A DNA stretch of 58,000 nt from Diphasiastrum complanatum (lineage: Eukaryota > Streptophyta > Lycopodiopsida > Lycopodiales > Lycopodiaceae): NCBI GenBank assembly GCA_029204225.1, contig CM055097.1:6593676-6651675 (forward strand). Direction: 5' to 3'. Below are positions 12,303 to 24,899 of this stretch, piece by piece. Under the pieces are notes generated by a model, which made no database searches, was not told where the DNA came from, and saw only the letters and a list, made by a program, of their open reading frames with translations. The stretch's first letter is position 1; each line of letters begins with the position of its first letter. Both the position numbers and the translations under genes were made by a program.

Positions 12303-12798
12303 TGTTGAGTGTTGTGGGTATTTCCTACACAATAATAAACAAGTGGGTCCCACCACTTAAAATATTGTTGGCCAAGCCTTTCCTAGTGGGCCCCACCACA
12401 GTACATTGTAAGTAGGATAATAAGTGCGAGGACACTGGCATCCTGCACGTGTAAGCCCAACCCAATGAGCACAAGTAGCAAGTTGTAACTCCTAGGAATA
12501 AGAGACTAGGGGCTTAAAACTCTAAAATGACATTAGAGGCCCTAAGTCAAGTTGCAAATAAAAAGCTAAAAGGGCCCAACTTAAAACTCACATGAATCAT
12601 GTGAGTGCCCTTGTGCTTTCTTAGCACCAATAGATTTAAGTTGTGTTTATTTTAAAGGCTTGGATTAGAATCCTTGCCCCAATGAAGTGGCCAATGAGAG
12701 TGAAGGAGGCTCACCTCTAAAATCTATAAGAGGGAGCCATTTCCTTTGTATTGTATCTCTATCCATCTCTTCTTAATAAAAATTTTTTGGTTTCTTCA

Positions 12799-12883
<85 letters not shown>

Positions 12884-13307
12884 ATTGGGATAGAATAGCT
12901 TTGGGTAGGCGCTCGAGCCCCCAAAGCCTTTCTCTTTCTCTACTCTCTCTCCTCTATTCTCCCTCCTCTCCCTCTCTCTTTTTTCTTCTCTCTCACCATT
13001 CTTTTTTCACACAAAAAAATCAGAATTTTTGGGGTTAGATTAGTGTGATTTCGTGTTAGTTTTGCCGTTTTTTCGAGATTTTGTCGTTTTTGTGATTTTT
13101 TTGCTTGTCCAAAAAAAAAATCTAAAAAAATTGGAAAAGAACCTAAGCATCGCTGGTGAGCGACTCTATCTTTTAGATAGCCTCCTCCCACGACTGCGAC
13201 GGTTCTATTTCTTTTAAAATTAAAAATTGGAAAAGAACCTAAGCCTCACTGGTGAGTGACTCTATCTTTCATATAGCCTCTTACCACGACTTCTAAAATT
13301 TTCAACA
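12303..13307 (+). repeat. LTR of copia C
   Basis: It begins TGTTGAGTG and ends TTCAACA, immediately before a canonical PBS. It carries a TATA-like TATAAG at 12725-12730 and an AATAAA at about 12775, the expected promoter and poly(A) signals of an LTR. A long CT microsatellite lies downstream of these. Two related ~60-bp segments (CACTGGTGAG/CGCTGGTGAG…CGACTCTATC) lie near the end at about 13145 and 13240. No second LTR copy occurs in the window, so element C is truncated on its 3' side. Confidence 0.75.
12805..12881 (+). repeat. (CT)n microsatellite, 77 bp, inside LTR C
   Basis: Uninterrupted CT dinucleotides. ORFs called across it are low-complexity artefacts. Confidence 0.95.
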
Positions 13308-13320
13308 TGGTATCAGAGCC
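13308..13320 (+). other. Primer-binding site of copia C
   Basis: TGGTATCAGAGCC, a perfect initiator tRNA-Met type copia PBS, begins at the base after the LTR. The 13321-14075 stretch is the untranslated leader. Confidence 0.9.
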
Positions 13321-14075
13321 TCATTAAGCTTTGCATGCTAATTTCCTTGATAGTACAAGAAATTGAGAGATAAACAAGCAAAAAAGCAGTTTTTCACCTT
13401 TTCTAACATTTCTCTGAAGTGTAATTGGATCAAATCGGACCTGAACTGAATTTTCAGACCTGAATTGAGGTAGTACGGAATTCTGGAATTCCGCACCTGT
13501 GAAAATCAGAGATTTTCAGTCCCTTTGTTTTCCATGTTGATAGATCCAAAGATAGCAGTGTTATAGCTTGATGGAAAGCTTATGATCTGTACTTTTCATA
13601 GAAATTGAAACCAAATCAGTCTGAAGTGTCTAGCAAGAGTTATAAGCTCTTAAAGAGGATTAGGATAGGTCCAAAATCCGAGTGACAACATTTTGATTTG
13701 AATCAATTTTTACTTTGTTCTGAATTCATGGTTTTGAGCATCCTACACAAGAAACTAAAGATCAAGACTGAGTTTGAAGTAACTGAACACCCTTTGAGCC
13801 TTCTGAGTGTCAATAGTGTTTTCTTTTGTTGCATTTCACACGTGCCAAAAGTAGGATTCAAACTAACCAAAGTGTCTCAATCCACTTTGTGTATCTGATC
13901 TAGTTAGCTTGTCTTGTGGAATATTTGAGATCTGTCTCAAATACAATTGCATGTGTTTCACATAGGAAGGTAGTACTTTTTTTAAAATACCTATAGTGAA
14001 AGAGAGCAGCAACTCTAAGTCAGATAGGAACAAGCTCAAACATATTGCAGTCCAATTACAAGAGTCTTCACATTC

Positions 14076-14815
14076 ATGGCATCTGTAGGAGATTGTCTCT
14101 TTCAAGCTAGTGAAAGACTATACACCTTTAACTATTCAATTTGGAAGGATAGGATAGAATCCTTGTTGATTCTCTATGGTGTAATGGATATTGTAACTGG
14201 AATTGAAATTGAACCTGCAGCTTTTGATGAGGCTCAAAGTTTCAAGAAGAGAGCAAGAATTGCTCTACATATCATCAAATTGAACATCTCTGATGAGATG
14301 TTGAAAGAGATTAGTTCATGCACCTCAGCAAAGGAGACTTGGGAGACTCTGAAGAACCTTCATGAAACCGAGATCAAGTCAAGAAAGAGGAGTAAGAACC
14401 AGTACTCTCGTGCCTTCACCAAGAAAAAAGAAAAGAACAAAGACTATGGTGGAGTAGAAGATGAGTCAACTCATCCTTCTAACTTCAAGAAGAAAACACA
14501 AGAAGTTCAAACCAGTTGTATCATAGAAGACTCACATGCAAGTTGTGGAGAGGCATCTCTTCTGATGTCTAGTTTTTCTTCTTTACCCTTTAATAATGTA
14601 TCATGGTATATTGATAGTGGAGCAACAACTCATATGAGTTACTCCAAAGATTCTTTTGTTTCTATTGAATCTGTTCTAGATCCTAAGAAATCAATATACA
14701 CAGCAGTTGATGATGCATGTGCAATTGAAGGTGTTGGAAATTGTTCCTTAAAACTTACATCTTCTATACACTTTCCAATGTTCTCTATGTGCCTAATCTC
14801 ACAAAGAGTGTGATT
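14076..14815 (+). pseudogene. copia C Gag-protease with internal deletion
   Basis: It opens with ASERLYTFNYSIWKDRIESL and the Gag helices up to about residue 105 (SSCTSAKETWETLKNLHETE). Then it jumps into a Lys-rich linker and straight to the protease, WYIDSGATTHMS, whose D-S-G triad is intact. The Gag C-terminal half and zinc knuckle are deleted. Near 14745 the protease continues in another frame (YVPNLTKSVISVGKML), so a small frameshift ends this ORF. Element E (45566 on) is a relative with the full Gag. Confidence 0.8.
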
Positions 14816-15690
14816 AGTGTAGGAAAGATGTTAGATGATGGTTATGAACTGGATTTCAATATCAATGGTTGTTTCATAAAGAAAGAAGATAAGATCCTTG
14901 CAAGTGGATCTAGATATGGAAGTATTTTCAAGCTAGATGTGCATGAGAATTCAAGTTCATGTGATGCTGCATTGATGACTTATGTTTCCAAGGAGGAGCT
15001 ATGGCATAGGAAGTTGTATGTTTCCAACTTCAGGCCTATGCCTATTATAGTCAAGGAGATCAAGCCAAGAGTGGATTATTCTATGGCAAAATCACTTATG
15101 GATCCATATTTAATGTCTTCTAAAAAGACAGAACATTCTATGGAGTTGGAACATTCCGATGTTCATCTTTCTTTATCAGTAAGCAAGGAAGGTGTTTCTT
15201 GCTTTGCATGTACCATTGATGGATCCACAAGTTACATTTGGCTGTGTCTTGTCTCTTCAAGTTTTTTGGTGCATGTGTATGTTCCATCATGCAAAACTTT
15301 ATGGAGTTATGAAGCTAATGGAAGGAGTGCACTTTATGAAGTCTTGTTCAGTTATAAGCCTAAGGTTGTATACCTCAGTGTTCTTGAAGACTATTGCTTT
15401 GTATGTGGTTTCTTGGAAAGAAAGAAGGATGGTATGGTTGGATGCTTATCCACCAAGGAAGGCTACATAGCCTTTACACTCTCTATCTCGGAGGTGTTTG
15501 AGCATGGAGAAGTTCTTGATTTTGAAGATCTATTTTCTATCTTGGAAGTGGCTGAGAGCATAGTGCCTCATAGTGCATCACAAGTCATTACTATGGCAAG
15601 TAATCAAGTTGTGATGAGGTCAAGGTTTGAGGAGGAGTATTCTCAACATGCATGTCCAAGGAGATCTTCATCATTGTACAAGGCCGAGTC
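14741..15690 (+). pseudogene. copia C protease end plus rearranged integrase region, long open frame
   Basis: A 330-codon frame continues the protease C-terminus (NVLYVPNLTKSVISVGKMLDD), includes the pre-integrase block in damaged form (EELWHRKLYVSN), and ends near the integrase-RT linker (ACPRRSSSLYKAES). The DDE core between them is not recognisable: the 330 residues hold no clear Asp-Asp-Glu context. It stays open despite the loss, which may be chance or stepwise deletion. The last ~15 codons already come from fragment D. Confidence 0.6.
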
Positions 15691-16485
15691 CTTGTTTACT
15701 TCTATGCATTCTGCATGCATAATCAAGAAGTGAATTCGAGACGTATCTTGGGGGTTGATCCATGTAGACCTCTTCGTCTAACTCACCATGCCAGAAGGCT
15801 GTCTTCTCGTCCACAATGTGGATCTTGAGGTCATAAGCAACTGCATATGCAAATAACAGATGTAGGGACGAATGTTTGACAACAAGAGAAAAGGTTTCAG
15901 AGTAGTCAATACCATATCTCTGAGAAAAACCCTTCGCTACCAGTCTTGCTTTGTATTTCGAGACATTCCCATCCGGTCCATACTTGAGCTTGAGAGCCCA
16001 TTTGTATTTGACAGTCTTGCGCTTATGTGGTAATGGCTGCAATGTCCATACCTGGTTCTTCCTCATGGATTCCATCTCTTCATTCATGGCTTGGATCCAT
16101 TTATCCTTCTCTGGACATTCAATTGCTTCCTCGAAAGTTTGTGGTTCGCCAGTGAATCCACAGAACTCTTCTGATGTAGAGGCAGAGCTGCCTGGCACAT
16201 ATCTTGCTGGCACTCTTCGTGGTCTTGTCGACCTTCTAGGAGATCCTCCTGGGACAACAATGCCTTTGCCTTTGTCTGCTCTACTAGGGCCGGAACCATC
16301 TTGATTTACAGAAACTGTAGCAGTAGGCTGCCTCTCGAATCTTTCGTCTTCTGATTCGTCACTCGAATGGGAAGCAACTCAAAAATCTTCGTTTTCGTGT
16401 TCATCTTCTGCTCCCTCTGTCACTGGTGACAAATCATAGTACTGTCTCTCCAAAACCTCCTCCCCTTGGAAACCAAGAAGCATTA
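15691..16485 (-). pseudogene. Antisense copia fragment D: integrase-RT linker and RT N-terminus
   Basis: Minus-strand frames give an acidic linker with PRRSTRPRRVPARY, then the copia RT start (NQVWTLQPLPHKRKTVKYKW, ARLVAKGFSQRYGIDYSETF). The RT Asp block is mutated to HIVDEKTAFWHGELDEEVYM, and the fragment ends after CRMHRS. A stop lies near 16380. It joins the plus-strand pol of element C tail to tail at about 15690. The end of the fragment (15695-15780) is nearly identical to 47683-47761, inside element E. Confidence 0.8.
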
Positions 16486-18249
16486 TCGACTTGAATAAGC
16501 TCTATAAAGTCTTGATACGGAGGCATCAATACTTGGCATGGAAAAAGTGGGGGATAATGCCATCAATTATAGGTATTGTATTCTTAGGTAGGGACTTTAT
16601 GGGGAGAAAAATCAAATCTAAAGAGGGGATTCAAAGAGACATCTAGATTCTTTCTAAGGTCTAGATAGGGTTCAACGAGAAGTTGTAGCTAAATATGTCT
16701 CGATTTTTTCTAGGGTCTCTAGATAGGGTTCAATGGAAAGTTGTAGCTAAACATGTTTTCAAAGTACTCAGTAGTAGCATCGAGCTATTTAAGGATTTTC
16801 ACTCTCTTTCAAAATTGTCCTAAAAATCAAAAATACCTTACATTGTAAATTTTTTGGACTCAAACCAGTGTTGGGTGGGTATCATTTTTTATACCAAATT
16901 TGAGTATTGCAATTTCTACAAAAAAATTAATATCAATTGGATATCAATATAAGGAGATAGACGAGTTGTAGATAAACCAAACTGGTATCAAAAGGGTGAT
17001 ACCAAACGATTATCAACCCGAGTATAAACATGTACGAATAGCTAGAAATACTCTTTTAAAGTGTAATATCATAATTTGAGATATAAAAAATCTAAAATAT
17101 TTTAAAATATATATATACTACTATTAATACCATAGCAAAAATCCATAAAATAATTCAAACCCAAGGATCAATGAGTATTAAAATAGTTAATACTAGGGGA
17201 TCCAATTCTAGGCCTTGGTATTACAAAATTATATTCTTTTCTTCTATGATATCTTGTTGATACCCATTATTGATACCAACCAAAACCCCATATATTCACC
17301 CAACAATGACTCAAACCAAGCCTCTTTATCAACAAAAAAGTTGGAACTTGAATAGTGGCTTAATTAAAAAATCTCAATAGAGAACCTTGACAACCAAGAG
17401 TTTATGTTCCATATAACATGGTCGAGATTCAATATTTCAATTGGCTCACTTTTGGAACCTCTCTTATTTGAAACACCTTTGTTGTTTACTCTACTTTAAC
17501 CACTAAACTCTTCATGATGATGCCTAATAAACTTACATGTCATAGAAATCAAGCTAGAAATCCCACTCATAATATTAGGCATATGCATGTGTTTGACACT
17601 TTACTTTTGGTGCTCCTTTCCATTTCACTTTTAAATTTTCATGGCATACTTTTGGTGCTCTTTTCCATGCATTTCAGAGAATTGGTGGTCTATTTTCCAT
17701 TGATGATACAACACAATGGTTGGCATATATTGTCTAACATGTAATCTTGAACCTTGACATCATATAAAACATGGAAGTTAAAAAGCCATTTCTCACATTA
17801 AATTCAGATTCCTTTCAAAATCTTTATGGCCAAAATGGCTGCTAACTATTCAAAACCTATTCCACTATGATTTCTTACCCCAATAGTATTGAGAATAATG
17901 TTTTATGTTGAGTTTCCATTTTTAGGCTTGTAATGTTTGAATTTTATATTAAGAATCTCTAGTGTTAAAAAAATGTTACTAATTAGATCCAATTTTTCAA
18001 ATGTAACATAGAACTTGTACAACCAACCAAGTAAAGTGAAGCTATAACACTCGAACAATTCACCGTGCATGTTGATGTCTTCCCAAATAGAGCCAATATG
18101 GTACCAAAATCTCTTTAAATAGCATAAGTTGGGACAACTTTTGTTACATGTAAGATGGCTTTCAAAATCGGAAAGCCTAGCTAGTGTAAAGATTCTATTT
18201 ACAATAACCAAATTTGCTGTACCCCAGCAGGCTTCAATTATTGCCTTAT
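16486..18249. other. AT-rich intergenic sequence 3' of RNR2
   Basis: Apart from the MITE at 16868-17307 I see no gene. A short word (ACTTTTGGTGCTC) recurs at about 17602 and 17648. The stretch just below 18250 should hold the RNR2 3' UTR and poly(A) site; no perfect AATAAA on the minus strand stands out close to the stop. Confidence 0.5.
16857..17318. mobile_element. MITE, ~440 bp, with 11-bp target-site duplication
   Basis: The direct repeat GACTCAAACCA occurs at 16857-16867 and 17308-17318. Just inside are imperfect terminal inverted repeats: left TGTTGGGTGGGTAT, right (reverse complement) TGTTGGGTGAATAT, 12 of 14 matching. The interior (16868-17307) is AT-rich and non-coding. A 9-11 bp duplication is typical of Mutator-like elements, so a MULE-derived MITE is the likeliest class; the short TIRs make this tentative. 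Confidence 0.7.
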
Positions 18250-20835
<2,586 letters not shown>

Positions 20836-21351
20836 GGTTGGCTGAGAATTAGATAACAGGCTACAAACCTGCAAAACCTAGACAAAAAGATCGGTCAGCT
20901 AATACAAATAACAAGAAACAAAATGCACCTATGACATCTAACTCGGCTATGAAGATTCCATCTGTTCTCAAAAACAGATGTGGCGACTAAGATTGAGGTA
21001 TTCTGCTGCAATTTAGCAGAAATTTACGAAGAACAAGGGTGTCACACGAGCCATTGCGGTCAACAGGAAGGGGGAAGTAAGTATTGCAGGCAGAAACAGT
21101 GACAGAGCAAGAATGCTACCAATGCAGCACCCTGGTTTGCTTTATTCTTTCCAGTTCAAACAGAAAATCCGATTTTGGAAAAGAAATCTTACTGCTCAAG
21201 ACTTTGCCCTGCTTCTGGCTCCTCTTAATCAAACCTAATTCGTCAAACAAGCGCCCTGGTAAGCAAAAGGTTTAAGGAGTAATCAGTATGGCGGAAGGCT
21301 TTATAGGAAGGAGAGGAAAGGAGGAATGGCAGATAATCCGAGAAAGGAAGC

Positions 21352-21492
21352 TTTCGCGGGAAGACTGAGCTGAAACCCTGATGCCGTGGTGTGAATAAGG
21401 ATTTGTGGAATCTAGTTCAGCGATTCGAGGTTTTTGAAAGAGCCCCGGGGTGGCAGGTGGATTGTGATGGGCGGGGGTAGTCGCATTGGCGC
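21352..21492 (-). promoter_or_regulatory. RNR2 upstream region with two E2F-consensus sites
   Basis: TTTCGCGG (21352-21359) and ATTGGCGC (21485-21492) both fit the plant E2F consensus WTTSSCSS. The second overlaps a CCAAT box read on the minus strand. They lie 0.5-0.65 kb upstream of the RNR2 start codon, which would be proximal if the 5' leader is spliced. S-phase control of RNR genes by E2F is known in plants; use of these two sites here is inferred. Confidence 0.5.
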
Positions 21493-22321
21493 CCCTCCAT
21501 CGTTCAAATTTTAAAATTTGTAGTAACCACCACTCAAAACTGCTTTTATTATTTCAAACTTAATAAAGGGGAGATCCCCATGCTCACTCACTCTCACTCT
21601 CACTCTCACTCTCATATTAGGAGTTAGTGTAGTTGGGTTAGTTATATGTGCCAATGATACTGTTAGTGTTAAGAGGACATCGCTAGGCCTCGGATGTTTA
21701 GATCTGGAACACTTGAAAGGCCAATCCCCATGAGCTTCTCATCAACTAGTTGTGAAAAAAAGGGTTTTCATTAAACATCGACAACCCTTGTGAGTAAAGA
21801 TTCTTTGGTTTTTTTATATGCTGCATATTTTTTCATTGAATGGGGCATGAATGATAAGGCAAATATATATGCGGGGTGGTCCAAAACTAGAAGCAAGTCT
21901 TGATCAAAGTTTCATGGGCATGAAGACTTGCTCCAAGAGTCGATCTACACCACCTTTCCCACCTACAATTAGCAAAGGGTTAGTACTTATTTAGACAATG
22001 TGTTGCCCCATCAGAATAAAACACTCAATGTATTAGGATAATTGAACACAATTCGGAGTTGAACACCAAAGAGTGAAGCTAATAAGTATTGGTTGTGCAT
22101 GTGTTGATGGAGTTTAGTAGGGGCATGATCAAATTTTCGGAAACTTTCAAACTACATCAAGGGATTTCTAAAAGTTTCAACACATAAGCCTTCAAAAAAT
22201 CCTTCCAATTTGTCCACTACAGCATTGAATGTCCACAATTATCAACTAATGACGATATAACAGGGTTCCCTTTTTTGCTATCTACTAGCACCTTCGATTT
22301 TTTAATATTAGCGATGCTAGA

Positions 22322-22409
<88 letters not shown>

Positions 22410-22675
22410 ACATCACCATGTCCCTATTAGCATGTCTTTTTTTCTATGCCCATGCTTTTTTTCAAGCATGTTGTGATTCGATAGACTAGTTGCGAGTTTG
22501 GCACTCGTCGTTGCTCCTCTTAGCCAACCAATGGTTGTTAACACATCATCAGCAATGGCAGAGGTTTAGGATTTGTGTTAGGCACAACATAACCACATCA
22601 AAGCAAAGCTAGTCTTTACCACCCAACCAATGCATTATCTCATGGAATGCCCCTCTTAGCCTAGTGTGGGTCTAC
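21493..22675. other. Intergenic sequence with microsatellites
   Basis: It holds a short (CTCACT)n run at about 21583-21614 and a compound repeat, (GT)n 22326-22360 followed by (AG)n 22361-22407. No coding motif was seen. Confidence 0.7.
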
Positions 22676-22840
22676 ACCATTAACACTACATTCCACAATG
22701 AAGATAGCTTACTCTTTCTCTCTCTCCCTTTCTCTCACAAAAAACATAAGAAATAGCAATTCCAATAACATTCAGATCCAACAATTAGCAAATACCATAA
22801 AAGCATGAGAAATTGAGGAAAAGTGATAGAGAGCAAGAAG
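22676..22840. repeat. Fragment of gypsy F LTR (third copy)
   Basis: About 165 bases match the middle of the LTRs at 42260-42938 and 54783-55466 (words such as CATAAGAAATAGCAATTCC and CATTCAGATCCAACAATTA). The match stops at AGAGAGCAAG, where the coding sequence of the next feature takes over. Confidence 0.8.
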
Positions 22841-23750
22841 AAGTGGCAGTGGTTGATGGGGTGGTTAGTGCGGTAGTGGAGGTGCGTCTTCGGGTAGCAG
22901 GTGGAGATGTGGATGTAGAGGCAGCGTCGCGCATTCGTTTGCTAGCTGTTGTGTTAATAACTGCAGGTTGGGAGGAGGTGGATGCTTGAGATGGCGGATA
23001 AAGGTTAGTGTGTGGCACGAGGGTAGAAAAAAGGGATGAGCATTGGAAATCGCGCACTTTCGCCTCGAGAAGTGCGCAGAGAAAGTTACACAACAGGGGG
23101 CCTGCTGCGATACGCTCACGGTTGTTGCGTTTGATGAAGTTGGTTAGTTCACAAATAAGAAAGCTATGCCAGTCGTATGGCACAACGGAGGGGCCAAGGA
23201 ATTCCAGAAAGGATTCCACTATCTATCTCAGCAGCTTAGACTGGATTCTGTCCTTGCGAAATGTTGAAATAACCAGAAAGTTATTCAATAGATGCGCAGC
23301 CACCTAAATGATGGGTTCCGTGATAACATCTATCAGGTAACCATTGTTAGTCTGAATTGGGATTTCCGGTGCAGTTTGGGCGACGAAAGGCTTGATCAAA
23401 GTTTTGGTGTGGCGATGGGAGATGAGCTGACGATCACCGGACATAATGCCAATGGTGACCATCGAGTCTACGTTAATCTTGACATTGTACGTGGTACCTT
23501 GGTACAGGAAGTGAAAACGAGTCTTTTCCTTGTCCCAGGTGGCGTAAGCGTGAAGGGCGAGGCCCATGTTAATCTCATAATGGAAAAGCGCCGAATAAAA
23601 ACCCATTGCCTCTAGAAGTGGTCCGACTGTCTGCAGCCATGGTTGGATCAAAGCGTCAGAGGGTAGAGGCCAAATCTGTGTGGCCTCGGGGATGTCACAC
23701 TGGATCACCTGTTTGGTGCCAGAGCTTCAGAGGATGAGGAGGCCATGCTA
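22841..23750 (-). pseudogene. Retroelement-associated ORF downstream of gypsy-type pol, broken
   Basis: One minus-strand frame spans about 23708 to 22785 with two in-frame stops (TAG near 23304 and near 23223). The segments read IWPLPSDALIQPWLQTVGPL, FLYQGTTYNVKINVDSMVTI and FLEFLGPSVVPYDWHSFLIC, ending in a Ser/Thr/Pro-rich tail. A likely ATG (MASSSSEALAPN, about 23745) is one frameshift away. It resembles the N-terminal domain of plant transposon-associated proteins, but I cannot name the family with certainty. It lies in the same orientation beyond the pol of element H, the position of the extra (env-like) ORF in Athila/Tat-type gypsy elements; it may equally be the gag of another element. 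Confidence 0.5.
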
Positions 23751-24094
23751 GCAGTGATGATTAGAGGTCGAAAAAGTAGGAAAAACGATGGAAAATGGAA
23801 AAAGGTGTGAAAACGACAGCAAACTGTGAATAATGAGTGTTGGATGACAAGAAATGTAGTCCAGAGCACAGATCGATGTTCAGTATGATCAGATGATAGC
23901 TGGTAGGAAGTTTGGTTGCAAACAGAGAACTTGGTAATTTTAGTGTAAATTTTGGCAGAGTTTCGCTAGCAAAGGTGACAAATGACTCGAATTCAGTCCT
24001 TATATAGCGGAATTTAGAGTGCGTATTAGGTGAAATCCACTTTTCCTTGTTCAGTTCCACCCAAATTTTGGCAGGCACCTTCTTCACAAAATTC

Positions 24095-24420
24095 TAAGAC
24101 CTCAAGGAAGTCTGCAAGAGTTCAGAAGGTGATTTGACTGCTATGCGAAGGTTCTGCGAGGGTTCAGGTTGTCTGCGAGGGTTCAACTCTTGCAAGAAGT
24201 TATCTCTCGCACAACTTGCTCTTGTGATTGGATTTTCAAGATCAGACCATGTAGGCAGGCTAATTTCACTACTCTGATTCCATTTAGGCACCTTGCGAGG
24301 GTTGGTAAGTTGATCTTGATGCTTTGTGAGAGTTTTGAAAATTCTGCTTCTGGGAACCCTCGCATACACTAGAAAATGGTGATTCCTCCATCAGGAACTC
24401 TTGCAGAGATTTTCATGGAT
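24095..24420. repeat. Cluster of a short G-rich word, GCGAGGGTTC
   Basis: The word GCGAGGGTTC or one- to two-base variants (GCGAAGGTTC, GCAAGAGTTC, GTGAGAGTTT) recurs about eight times in 330 bases, and in reverse (GAACCCTCGC) near 24355. It lies in the non-coding gap between gypsy H integrase and the ORF at 22841-23750. No function can be given. Confidence 0.5.
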
Positions 24421-24899
24421 GCATCTGGGTCAGATCTGGTGACTGTCCAAGTTTCAAAAGCTATCTCCCAGGGGATCTAAAAAAATCGTGAAAAGTTGCT
24501 CTTTTAGAGTGTTTTTTGACGAGATCTCAAGATTTTCTGATTTTTAACTTTTGTAAACTGGTAATCAGCCTCATCCAGGCTTGATCTGACTATTGGTAGT
24601 TCTCTGGAAGTTTTGATGGATACCTGGTAACAGATCCCTTAGTCAATCTGATGATCAACTTCCTTCTTGATCCTATCTGGATCTGGATCCTTCTTGGATT
24701 CTGTTGGATTTCTCCAATCTTGCCAGATCTGGCTGAATCTTGATGGATTTAGCTTGATTTGGCTTGACCTTCTTAGATCTAGTGGTGATGGCTTAGCAGA
24801 TTAGCTTTTCATAACGTGCCCCACCAATCTGGATCTATCTCACTATGGTGGCCAGTACTTGTGCAACCAGCTACCGTTGATGAGTGTATCGAATGGTGT

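Noticed and set aside
12751-13038. 95-codon plus-strand ORF across the CT tract
   Set aside because: Ser-Leu low-complexity translation of a microsatellite inside an LTR.
15192-15470. 92-codon plus-strand ORF in copia C
   Set aside because: Alternative frame of the longer pol-derived frame, without integrase motifs of its own.
22217-22411. 64-codon minus-strand ORF with Ser-Leu and Thr-His runs
   Set aside because: Translation of the (GT)n(AG)n compound microsatellite.
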